Of a DNA stretch of 19,968 nt, positions 6,517-12,993 are shown in pieces (the first letter of the stretch is position 1; the number at the start of each line of letters is the position of its first letter). The DNA is from Microbacteriaceae bacterium. Its GTDB lineage: Bacteria; Actinomycetota; Actinomycetes; Actinomycetales; Microbacteriaceae. The stretch lies in NCBI GenBank assembly GCA_011620705.1, contig WOYR01000114.1, forward strand, positions 1-19,968, in the 5' to 3' direction. The notes under the pieces are model-generated. The model saw only the letters and a list, made by a program, of their open reading frames with translations, searched no databases and was not told the DNA's origin. The position numbers and the translations under genes are program-made.

Positions 6517-6770
6517 CGCGCGGTCGCCTCGCGCACGCGATTGCCGGAACGAAGGCGCTCCACATACATCTCGCCGTCGAAGTCTCGGCCCTGCCATGCG
6601 CCTAACGCGGCATCGATTGCCCGAAGGTCCGTCTCGGCATCCCGCCCATCGCCGAATGTCCGCGTGACGGCCTCGCGGATCAGCGCGGAGATCGACCGCC
6701 CGGTCCGCGCGGCCTCCACATCGAGGATGCGCCGGTCTTCCTCGGTCAGCGATATCTGGGTGCGGAGCAT
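6513..6770 (-). CDS. vapB: VapB-type ribbon-helix-helix antitoxin
   Basis: An 85-residue protein from the ATG at 6770. It starts MLRTQISLTEEDRRILD, the beta-strand and first helix of a ribbon-helix-helix (CopG/Arc-type) DNA-binding dimer, and continues with EAARTGRSISALIREAV as the second helix. The C-terminal half (GDGRDAETD to the end) is acidic and flexible, as expected of the segment that wraps the toxin. Earlier in-frame starts at 6785 (ATG) and 6788 (GTG) are possible and would overlap the upstream gene. The start at 6770 is preferred because it begins exactly at the domain. It overlaps vapC by four bases, and a small dyad at its start codon could be the autoregulatory operator. Confidence 0.82.
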   Translation of the reverse strand: MLRTQISLTEEDRRILDVEAARTGRSISALIREAVTRTFGDGRDAETDLRAIDAALGAWQGRDFDGEMYVERLRSGNRVREATAR

Positions 6771-6781
6771 GATGCAATCAT
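6769..6781. promoter_or_regulatory. Candidate VapBC operator, 5-3-5 palindrome
   Basis: ATGAT (6769-6773) and ATCAT (6777-6781) are reverse complements around a 3-base centre, covering the vapB start and the stop of the upstream gene. Ribbon-helix-helix antitoxins often bind short dyads here. The arms are short, so chance is possible. Confidence 0.3.
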
Positions 6782-7404
6782 CCATCACGCTTCGCCGGCT
6801 GAACCCCCTGACCGCGGCCTCGTCGCAGCCGTTCGAGGTCGTCGGCGAGGTGCTTCAGCTCGGAGGCGCGATCCTTCGCGGTGAGCGCTTGGTTCGTGAC
6901 CGGGCTCTCGAAGGCACGCGCACCGCGCGCGACCGACACCTCGAACTCGTCGAGGAAGGCGCCGTGGGCGCGCCCGGCGATGTCATCGACCACCTGCGGG
7001 TCGGTGGCCATATCCGTCAGGCGAGATGCCAGGCCGGCCGACACCGCCGCCCGGCGCTCGAGGGTGTGAGCGTCTCGGGCCCGGAAGTCGTCCGGACTCT
7101 CCGCCGCGCCCGGCCGCTCGCGGGCGACCCGGCGCAGACCGCGGACCCGCCGGGCGTCCTTCTCCTTCTCGGCCGCGAGCTGCAGGATCTGCGCCGTGAC
7201 GAGGTCCCGGACCCACCCCGCGTCGTAGTCCTTGCCATCGCGCAACAAGCCGACGATCAGTCGATTCGTGACGGCGAGGCGCGCCGCCGCGAGCGCGACC
7301 AGCACGCCATCCTCGATCTGGGCCTCGATGCTCGGCTGCGGCACCGGGAGCGGATCGGTGTAGGTGCCGACATCCACCCGCCGGCGCCGGCGGAACCACC
7401 TCAC
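6778..7404 (-). CDS. Uncharacterised helical protein upstream of vapBC
   Basis: A 208-residue protein that I do not recognise. It begins with a strongly basic stretch (MRWFRRRRR), then a short proline-containing linker to about residue 25. The rest reads as nearly all alpha-helical: an alanine- and leucine-rich pair of helices (about 28-75, with AAARLAVTNRLIVGLL), a charged region rich in Arg, Glu and Lys (about 76-110), and a C-terminal charged helix (about 175-200). No membrane segment or signal peptide is apparent. The GTG at 7404 has no clear ribosome site or leaderless -10. Its stop overlaps the region just before vapB, so it is probably cotranscribed with the toxin-antitoxin genes. It might be a third component or simply a neighbour. 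Confidence 0.65.
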   Translation of the reverse strand: MRWFRRRRRVDVGTYTDPLPVPQPSIEAQIEDGVLVALAAARLAVTNRLIVGLLRDGKDYDAGWVRDLVTAQILQLAAEKEKDARRVRGLRRVARERPGAAESPDDFRARDAHTLERRAAVSAGLASRLTDMATDPQVVDDIAGRAHGAFLDEFEVSVARGARAFESPVTNQALTAKDRASELKHLADDLERLRRGRGQGVQPAKRDG

Positions 7405-7444
7405 CGGCGGCAGCTCATGCGCACCCCGATGACCGGTACCGGCT

Positions 7445-8743
7445 CTAGCGGCCGGCGGGCCAGCGGCGTTCGGCCGGGCCGACGTAGAGCTGCTGCGGAC
7501 GGCCGATCTTCGTGGCCGGGTCGTCGTTCGCCTCTCGCCACTGGGCGATCCAGCCGGGAAGGCGGCCGATGGCGAACAGCACGGTGAACATGCGCGGCGG
7601 GAAGCCCATCGCCTTGTAGATCACACCCGTGTAGAAGTCGACGTTCGGGTAGAGCTTGCGCTCGACGAAGTAGTCATCGGCCAGGGCCGCCTGCTCGAGC
7701 TCCTTGGCGATGTCGAGCAGCGGGTCGTTGACGCCCAGGTCGAAGAGCACCTCATCCGCGCTCTCCTTGACCAGCAGTGCGCGCGGGTCGAAGTTCTTGT
7801 AGACCCGGTGCCCGAAGCCCATGAGCTTGACGCCCTGCTCCTTGTTCTTCACCCGTTCGACGAAACGGCCGACGCTCTCGCCCGAATCGCGGATCTCGCT
7901 GAGCATCTTGAGAACCGCCTCGTTGGCACCGCCGTGCAGCGGCCCGGAGAGCGCCTGGATGCCCGCGGAGATCGACGCGAACATGTTCGCCTCGGTCGAC
8001 CCCACCAGCCGCACCGTCGAGGTGGAGGCGTTCTGCTCGTGGTCCTCGTGCAGGATCAGCAGCCGGTCGAGGGCCTTCACCAGGACCGGGTTGACGTCGT
8101 AGACCTCGGCGAGGTTCCCGAAGTTCAGTTTGAGGAAGTTCTCCACGAAGCTCAACGAGTTGTCGGGGTAGAGGAACGCCTGGCCGATGGCCTTCTTGTG
8201 CGCATACGCCGCGATGACGGGCAGCTTCGCCAGCAGCCGGATGGTGTTGAGCTCGACCATCTCGGGATCGTGGGGATCGAGCGAGTCCTCGTAGTAGGTC
8301 GAGAGGGCAGACACGGCAGACGAGAGCACGGACATCGGGTGCGCGGTGTGCGGCAGCGCCGAGAAGAAGTGCTTCAGGTCCTCGTGCAGGAGGGTGTGGC
8401 GGCGCACCTTCTCCTCGAACTCCGCCAACTCGCTCCCGGTGGGCAGCTCGCCGTAGATCAGCAGCCAGGCGACCTCGAGGTAGGTCGAGTTGCGGGCGAG
8501 ATCCTCGATCGGATAGCCGCGGTAGCGCAGGATGCCGGCATCGCCGTCGATGTAAGTGATCGCGCTCTTCGTCGATGCGGTGTTGACGAAGCCGTTGTCG
8601 AGAGCGGTCAGCCCCGTCTGCTTCGTGAAGCTGGCGAAGTCGATCGCGTCCTTGCCGTCGACCGCGGGGAGCACGGCGAACTCGGCCGTCGTCCCCTTGT
8701 GGGAGAACGTGACCGTGTCGGGATCGCCGAGGGAATCGTTCAC
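7445..8743 (-). CDS. gltA: Citrate synthase, type II
   Basis: A 432-residue citrate synthase that condenses oxaloacetate with acetyl-CoA, the first TCA cycle step, in the cytoplasm. The catalytic triad is visible as H270 in LSGPLHGGANEAV, H312 in MGFGHRVYKNFDPRA and D369 in YPNVDFYTGVIY. The length and the N-terminal beta-rich domain (TTAEFAVLPAVDG and onward) match the hexameric GltA group common in actinobacteria, rather than the shorter methylcitrate synthases. The GTG at 8743 is preceded by TAGGCT and six bases, with no ribosome site. That hexamer begins in the dapC stop codon, so gltA may be transcribed both from its own promoter and by read-through from fdxC-dapC. Confidence 0.95.
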   Translation of the reverse strand: MNDSLGDPDTVTFSHKGTTAEFAVLPAVDGKDAIDFASFTKQTGLTALDNGFVNTASTKSAITYIDGDAGILRYRGYPIEDLARNSTYLEVAWLLIYGELPTGSELAEFEEKVRRHTLLHEDLKHFFSALPHTAHPMSVLSSAVSALSTYYEDSLDPHDPEMVELNTIRLLAKLPVIAAYAHKKAIGQAFLYPDNSLSFVENFLKLNFGNLAEVYDVNPVLVKALDRLLILHEDHEQNASTSTVRLVGSTEANMFASISAGIQALSGPLHGGANEAVLKMLSEIRDSGESVGRFVERVKNKEQGVKLMGFGHRVYKNFDPRALLVKESADEVLFDLGVNDPLLDIAKELEQAALADDYFVERKLYPNVDFYTGVIYKAMGFPPRMFTVLFAIGRLPGWIAQWREANDDPATKIGRPQQLYVGPAERRWPAGR

Positions 8744-8755
8744 CGGTACAGCCTA
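8744..8755 (-). promoter_or_regulatory. gltA leaderless promoter -10, overlapping the dapC stop codon
   Basis: On the minus strand TAGGCT (8755-8750) is followed by six bases and the GTG at 8743. The first three bases, TAG, are the dapC stop codon, so one triplet appears to end dapC and start the gltA promoter. Confidence 0.55.
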
Positions 8756-9913
8756 TTCGGTGCGGGGTGCCGTTGCGGCATCCGCCAAGGGCTCCGCTCC
8801 CGATGCGGGCAGGAGAGCCAGACGCTCGGCGGCAGCAGCGATCCGCTCGTCGCTCGCGGTGAGCGCGAACCGCACGTGGCGAGCGCCCGCCTCCCCGTAG
8901 AAGCTGCCGGGCGCGACCAGGATGCCGAGCTCCGCGAGCGCCGCGACGGTCGCCCACGCGTCCTCGCCGCGCGTCGCCCAGAGGTACAGGCCCGCGCCGC
9001 TCCCGTCGATGCGGAATCCCGCAGACTCCAGCGCGGCGAGCAGCGTGCCGCGGCGGGCGCGGTAGCGCTCCCGCTGCGCCGCGACGTGCCCGTCGTCGCC
9101 GAGGGCCGCGATCATCGCGTGCTGCACGGGCGCCGGCGGGATGAGCCCTGCGTGCTTGCGGACCTCGAGCAGCTCGGCGATCAGCTCCGAGCAGCCCGCG
9201 ACGAAGGCGGCGCGATAGCCGGCCAGATTGGACTGCTTGCTCAGCGAGTAGACCGAGAGCACCAGTCGGCGGCTGTCGCCGATCACCCGCCGATCCAGGA
9301 TCGTGGGCGTCGGCTCGTCGCCGGTCCAGTTCAGCTCGGCATAGCACTCGTCGTTCACGATGACCGCGCCCAGCTCGCGCGCCCGTGCGACCGCGGCGGC
9401 CAGGCGCTCGGTCGAATCCACGTGCCCGTCCGGGTTGCCGGGGCTGTTGAGCCAGATCAGCCGTGTCTCGGCGGGCCACTCGGCCGGATCGTCCGAGGCG
9501 AGGGCCGTCGCCCCGACGATGGCGGCACCGATCGCATACGTCGGGTATGCCACCGACGGGTGCACGACGACGTCGCCCGGACGAAGACCGAGCATCCAGG
9601 GCATCCCCGCCACCAGCTCCTTGGAGCCGATCGTCGGCAGGACGTTCGCGACCCCGAGCGTCACGCCATGGCGGCGGGCGTACCAGTCCGCAATGGCTTC
9701 GCGCAGGGGCGGCGAACCGGCGGTCGCCGGGTACGAGTGCGCATCGGTGGCGGCCGCGAGGGCGTCGCGCACCAGCTGCGGCGCCGGGTCGACCGGCGAG
9801 CCGACCGACAGGTCGACCATCCCGGCCGGATGCCGGCGCGCGCGCTCCCCGAACGGCTCCAGCGCATCCCACGGGAAGTCGGGCAGCGCCAACGGCGCCC
9901 GTGCAGCGCGCAC
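8753..9913 (-). CDS. dapC: N-succinyldiaminopimelate aminotransferase
   Basis: A 386-residue fold type I PLP aminotransferase of the DapC group, which makes N-succinyl-LL-diaminopimelate from the keto precursor with glutamate as amino donor. Seen are the substrate loop YPATAGSPPLREAIADWY (61-78), NSPGNPDG (156-163), the PLP-pyridine Asp in VNDECY (D188), and the Schiff-base lysine in SVYSLSKQSNLAGYR (K226). An Arg-containing RHVRFAL near the C-terminus is in the usual carboxylate-binding position. The GTG at 9913 begins three bases after the ferredoxin stop, so the two are surely one operon, the arrangement found at Rv1177-Rv1178 in mycobacteria. Its TAG stop forms part of the gltA -10 hexamer. 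Confidence 0.9.
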   Translation of the reverse strand: MRAARAPLALPDFPWDALEPFGERARRHPAGMVDLSVGSPVDPAPQLVRDALAAATDAHSYPATAGSPPLREAIADWYARRHGVTLGVANVLPTIGSKELVAGMPWMLGLRPGDVVVHPSVAYPTYAIGAAIVGATALASDDPAEWPAETRLIWLNSPGNPDGHVDSTERLAAAVARARELGAVIVNDECYAELNWTGDEPTPTILDRRVIGDSRRLVLSVYSLSKQSNLAGYRAAFVAGCSELIAELLEVRKHAGLIPPAPVQHAMIAALGDDGHVAAQRERYRARRGTLLAALESAGFRIDGSGAGLYLWATRGEDAWATVAALAELGILVAPGSFYGEAGARHVRFALTASDERIAAAAERLALLPASGAEPLADAATAPRTE

Positions 9914-9916
9914 GGG

Positions 9917-10237
9917 CTAGTCCCCCTGGGGCGGGAGCGCCGAGATCAGGGGGTGGTCCCCCGCGATCACGCCGACCTTCGCGGCACCGCCGGGAGAACC
10001 CACCTCGGCGAAGAACTCGACGTTCGCCTTGTAGTAGTCCGACCACTTCTCGGGCAGATCGTCCTCGTAATAGATCGCCTCGACCGGGCACACCGGCTCG
10101 CAGGCGCCGCAGTCGACGCACTCGTCCGGGTGGATGTAGAGCATGCGGTCGCCCTCGTAGATGCAGTCGACGGGGCACTCGTCGATGCAGGCGCGGTCCT
10201 TGACATCCACACAGGGAAGGGCGATGACGTAGGTCAC
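9917..10237 (-). CDS. fdxC: 7Fe ferredoxin (3Fe-4S plus 4Fe-4S)
   Basis: A 106-residue soluble ferredoxin of the actinobacterial FdxA/FdxC type. It begins MTYVIALPCVDVKDRACIDE and carries cysteines at 9, 17, 21 and 25, then 40, 43, 46 and 50, each group followed by CP turns. This spacing suits one 3Fe-4S and one 4Fe-4S cluster. The remainder (YYEDDLPEKWSDYYKANVEFF) is the long C-terminal extension usual in this family. It carries electrons for unspecified partners, often cytochromes P450. The GTG at 10237 lies six bases after TAGACT; the GGAGG in the spacer is only one base from the start and unlikely to act as a ribosome site. dapC follows after three bases. Confidence 0.92.
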   Translation of the reverse strand: MTYVIALPCVDVKDRACIDECPVDCIYEGDRMLYIHPDECVDCGACEPVCPVEAIYYEDDLPEKWSDYYKANVEFFAEVGSPGGAAKVGVIAGDHPLISALPPQGD

Positions 10238-10249
10238 GCCTCCAGTCTA
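10238..10249 (-). promoter_or_regulatory. fdxC leaderless promoter -10
   Basis: On the minus strand TAGACT (10249-10244), six bases (GGAGGC), then the GTG at 10237. It is the start of the fdxC-dapC operon and shows the same six-base spacing as other genes here. Confidence 0.55.
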
Positions 10250-10297
10250 TGCAAATGCCCGGGACTCATCCGGCGCCCGCTGGCGGCGGCATCCCGC

Positions 10298-10693
10298 TCA
10301 GGAACGGCGGCGATGCGGCAGGAGCACGAGCGCGGAGACCACGGCCGGACCGATCGCCCAGATCCACCCCGCCGGGCCGTCCAGGCTCAGCGCGACGCCT
10401 CCCGCACCGGGGAAGGCCAAGGCGGCGGCAGCAGCGAGCACGCCGACCGCGGCGGCCGCTGCGACGATCCGGCTGCCGAAGACGAGCCGGAATCCGGCGA
10501 CGAGAGCTGCGACGATCGCGAGGCCTGCGATGAGGGCCCAGGGGAAGACCAGCCCGTGCGTGAAGGTCGTGATGACGCCGACGACGATGCCCACCAGCAG
10601 TCCGAACACCGAACTCAGCGCCGTCGCCCCGGCGCCGAGCGGTTCGGACTCGGGTTCCGATTCCGCCTCGTGCCTCTGCGCGATGTCCTCCAT
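10298..10693 (-). CDS. Small four-helix membrane protein of unknown function
   Basis: A 131-residue protein from the ATG at 10693. A short, strongly acidic N-terminal region (MEDIAQRHEAESEPESE) precedes four hydrophobic helices: about 24-43 (GLLVGIVVGVITTF), 48-68 (ALIAGLAIVAALVAGF), 73-95 (RIVAAAAAVGVLAAAAALAF) and 107-126 (WIWAIGPAVVSALVLL). The C-terminus is basic (HRRRS). It resembles the small DUF6113-like membrane proteins of Microbacteriaceae, but I am not certain of the family. GGAGG lies seven bases before this ATG. A TTG at 10714 is in frame but overlaps the -10 hexamer. It diverges from efeU across an iron box. Confidence 0.7.
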   Translation of the reverse strand: MEDIAQRHEAESEPESEPLGAGATALSSVFGLLVGIVVGVITTFTHGLVFPWALIAGLAIVAALVAGFRLVFGSRIVAAAAAVGVLAAAAALAFPGAGGVALSLDGPAGWIWAIGPAVVSALVLLPHRRRS

Positions 10694-10719
10694 GGGCGAA
10701 CCTCCGATGGACAAGACTA
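10694..10719 (-). promoter_or_regulatory. Promoter and ribosome site of the small membrane protein gene
   Basis: On the minus strand TAGTCT (10719-10714) is the -10, and GGAGG (10705-10701) lies seven bases before the ATG at 10693. The site decides this start over the in-frame TTG at 10714, which would overlap the -10. Confidence 0.5.
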
Positions 10720-10745
10720 GCCCGCCGTGGTTAGGGTGGGATAAG

Positions 10746-10764
10746 TAAGGTAAGCCTCACCGAA
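10746..10764. promoter_or_regulatory. IdeR/DtxR-type iron box upstream of efeU
   Basis: TAAGGTAAGCCTCACCGAA matches the 19-bp IdeR/DtxR consensus TTAGGTTAGSCTAACCTAA at 15 positions, with mismatches at 2, 7, 13 and 17. It lies 53 bases before the efeU start and covers candidate -10 sequences such as TAAGGT (10746-10751). Binding of an iron-loaded regulator here would repress efeUOB when iron is plentiful. A weaker half-match begins at 10731. Confidence 0.75.
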
Positions 10765-10817
10765 GCTGGCGCTCGGCTCACCGGATCCGCATCCACCTCT
10801 CCCGAAAGCATCCCACC

Positions 10818-11735
10818 ATGCTCGCCAACCTCCTGATCGGCCTGCGGGAAGGCCTCGAAGCCGGCCTCGTCATCGGCATCCTCGTGGCCTACCTCACCAA
10901 GCTCGGCCGACGCGACATGCTGTCCAGGCTCTGGGCCGGCATCGCCGGCGCGATCATCATCTCGCTGGGCGTCGGCGCGCTCCTGACCTTCGGCCCCTAC
11001 GGGCTCACCACGCAGGCTCAGGAGGCGCTGGGCGGCAGCCTCTCCATCCTGGCCATCGCCCTGGTGACCTGGATGATCTTCTGGATGGCGCGCCACGCCC
11101 GCCACCTCAAGGGCGAACTGCAGGGCCGGCTCGCGAGCGCAATGGCCGGATCCACCGCTGCGATCGTGCTGCTGGGCATCCTCAGCGTCGGCAGGGAAGG
11201 CGTCGAGACCGCGCTGTTCGTCTGGGCGAGCGTCAGCTCGAGCGGGCAGGCGCTGCTCGGCTCGATCGGCGCGCTGCTGGGCATCCTCGCTTCGATCGCC
11301 GTCTCGTATCTGATCTACCGGGGCTTGGTGCGCATCAACCTGTCGCGGTTCTTCTTCTGGACCGGGCTCTTCCTGGTGCTCGTCGCCGCCGGGGTGTTCG
11401 CCTACGGCCTCGGCGAACTGCAGGAGGCCGGCATCCTCCCGACCACCGGGCCCGCCTACGACCTCGGCGGCGCCATCCCGGTGACCAGCTGGTACGGAAC
11501 TCTGCTCACCGGCCTCTTCCAGTTCACGGCCGATCCGAGCTGGCTGCAGGTGGTCGGCTGGCTGCTCTACGCGGCGGTCGTGCTCACCCTCTTCCTGCGA
11601 GTCAGCCTCGGCGGGAAGGCCACGACGCAGGCGGTGGCACCCGCCCCCGCCGTCCAGGCGCCCGCCGTCGAGGCACCGGCCGTCGAGGCACCGCGCGCGA
11701 ACGAGCCGTTGTCGCCCCTCGGCGAACGCGCCTGA
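10818..11735 (+). CDS. efeU: FTR1-family iron permease EfeU
   Basis: A 305-residue polytopic membrane protein that carries iron across the membrane. Both signature motifs of the FTR1 family are present: REGLE in GLREGLEAGLVIG (residues 8-22 region) and REGVE in SVGREGVETALF (around 131-142). Roughly seven membrane helices can be drawn, ending near residue 262. The last 35 residues form an Ala-Pro-rich tail with a short repeat (AVQAP, AVEAP, AVEAP), longer than the family core. The ATG at 10818 begins the conserved MLANLLIGLREGLE. No clear ribosome site or leaderless -10 precedes it. An IdeR-type box controls the gene, and efeO follows after 40 bases. Confidence 0.92.
   Translation: MLANLLIGLREGLEAGLVIGILVAYLTKLGRRDMLSRLWAGIAGAIIISLGVGALLTFGPYGLTTQAQEALGGSLSILAIALVTWMIFWMARHARHLKGELQGRLASAMAGSTAAIVLLGILSVGREGVETALFVWASVSSSGQALLGSIGALLGILASIAVSYLIYRGLVRINLSRFFFWTGLFLVLVAAGVFAYGLGELQEAGILPTTGPAYDLGGAIPVTSWYGTLLTGLFQFTADPSWLQVVGWLLYAAVVLTLFLRVSLGGKATTQAVAPAPAVQAPAVEAPAVEAPRANEPLSPLGERA
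11649..11693. repeat. 15-bp tandem repeat in the efeU 3' end
   Basis: Three 15-base units (11649-11663, 11664-11678, 11679-11693), the last two identical and the first imperfect, encode AVQAP, AVEAP and AVEAP in the EfeU C-terminal tail. The in-frame period lets copy number vary without a frameshift. Confidence 0.7.
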
Positions 11736-11775
11736 AGCCATCCCGTCCGCCGAACCCTGCCGAGGATCCCCATAT

Positions 11776-12993
11776 ATGCCCATCCGCTCGCTGCCCATCG
11801 CCGGCATCGCCATCCTGACGGCCATCGCACTGGCCGGCTGCGTGCCGAACAGGGTGGCCGCCACGTCGCAGCTGACCGTCACGATGACCGACGACGGCTG
11901 CGCCGTCTCCGGCTCGACCGCCCCATCGGGCAACGTGGCCTTCACGCTGACCAACACGGGCACCGACGTGAACGAGTTCGAGATCCTCGCGGACGACAAG
12001 CTCCGGATCGTCGGCGAGAAGGAGAACGTGACCCCGGGCCAGACGGTGTCGCTGGTCGCCCGACTCCAGCCGGGAACCTACTACACCGGCTGCAGATTCC
12101 AGCAGGTCGGAGCCACCATCGGCCAGGCCGAGTTCACGGTCACCGGCACCACGATCGCGCTGGACCAGAGCACCGAGCAGCTGGCGAGGACCGCGGTGAC
12201 CGACTACGTGTCCTACCTGCGATCGCAGGTGCAGCAACTCATCCCGGCTGTCGCGGGACTCACGACCGCCTACGAAGCCGGCGACGACCAGGCCGCCCGC
12301 TCCCTCTTCGCGGGTGCCCGTGTCTTCTACGAGCGGATCGAGCCGACCGCCGAGCAGTTCGGCGACCTCGACCCGAAGATCGACTACCGCGAGGTCGATG
12401 CCGTCGCCGAGGATCTCGGCTGGACCGGCTTCCACCGGATCGAGAAGGACCTCTGGCCGCCGGCCGCCGGCGCCCTCAACTCCGACGGGACCAGCGCGAC
12501 GCTGAACTGGGCGCCGTCCACTCCCGCGGAGCGCAAGACCCTCGGCGATGGACTGGTCGCCGACGTGCAGCAGCTCTCGGACCTGGTCGACAAGAAGGAC
12601 TTCACGGTCACCCTCGCCGACATCTCCAACGGCGCCATCGGGCTGCTCGACGAGGTCGCGAAGAGCAAGATCACCGGCGAGGAGGACTGGTGGTCGCACA
12701 CCGATCTCAGCGACTTCCAGGCGAACGCGCAGGGCGCCGAGGTGGCATTCGGTGACGTCATGCCGATCGCCGCATCCCAGGGTGCAGCGGGGACCAAGCT
12801 CGTCGCCTCCATTCAGAAGGAGTTCGCCGCCTTGAACGCCCTTCTCATGAAGTACGGCAGCATCCAGGCCGGTTTCGCCCCATACGACCAGGTGACGGAT
12901 GCCCAGCGCAGGGATCTCTCCAACCAGGTCAACGCACTGGCCGAGCCGCTCTCGCAGCTGACGCACGCAGTGCTGGGAGTGCCCGCATCTTGA
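11776..12993 (+). CDS. efeO: Iron uptake lipoprotein EfeO (cupredoxin plus imelysin-like M75)
   Basis: A 405-residue exported iron-binding lipoprotein that passes iron to EfeU outside the membrane. A lipoprotein signal ends at the lipobox ALAGC (C22). A cupredoxin-like domain (about 32-124) carries cysteines C42 and C106, and a linker leads to the M75 imelysin-like helical domain (about 134-405). The domain's HxxE motif is present as GFHRIEKDLW (H220, E223). This two-domain form matches full-length EfeO rather than the M75-only EfeM. GAGGA lies nine bases before the ATG at 11776. The TGA overlaps the efeB TTG start by four bases. Confidence 0.92.
   Translation: MPIRSLPIAGIAILTAIALAGCVPNRVAATSQLTVTMTDDGCAVSGSTAPSGNVAFTLTNTGTDVNEFEILADDKLRIVGEKENVTPGQTVSLVARLQPGTYYTGCRFQQVGATIGQAEFTVTGTTIALDQSTEQLARTAVTDYVSYLRSQVQQLIPAVAGLTTAYEAGDDQAARSLFAGARVFYERIEPTAEQFGDLDPKIDYREVDAVAEDLGWTGFHRIEKDLWPPAAGALNSDGTSATLNWAPSTPAERKTLGDGLVADVQQLSDLVDKKDFTVTLADISNGAIGLLDEVAKSKITGEEDWWSHTDLSDFQANAQGAEVAFGDVMPIAASQGAAGTKLVASIQKEFAALNALLMKYGSIQAGFAPYDQVTDAQRRDLSNQVNALAEPLSQLTHAVLGVPAS

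Noticed and set aside
7433..7442. CCGGTACCGG palindrome between gltA and the unknown protein gene
   Set aside because: Ten-base CG-rich palindromes are common at this GC content, and nothing else marks it as a site.
7752..10178. Minus-strand frame of 808 codons running through gltA, dapC and fdxC in another frame
   Set aside because: Extreme Arg/Gly/Ala composition and no recognisable motif; the real genes in the other frames carry full catalytic motifs.
7808..10720. Plus-strand open frame of 970 codons antisense to gltA, dapC and fdxC
   Set aside because: It is a shadow of high-GC codon use: Arg-, Gly- and Asp-rich with no domains, and it lies opposite three clear genes.
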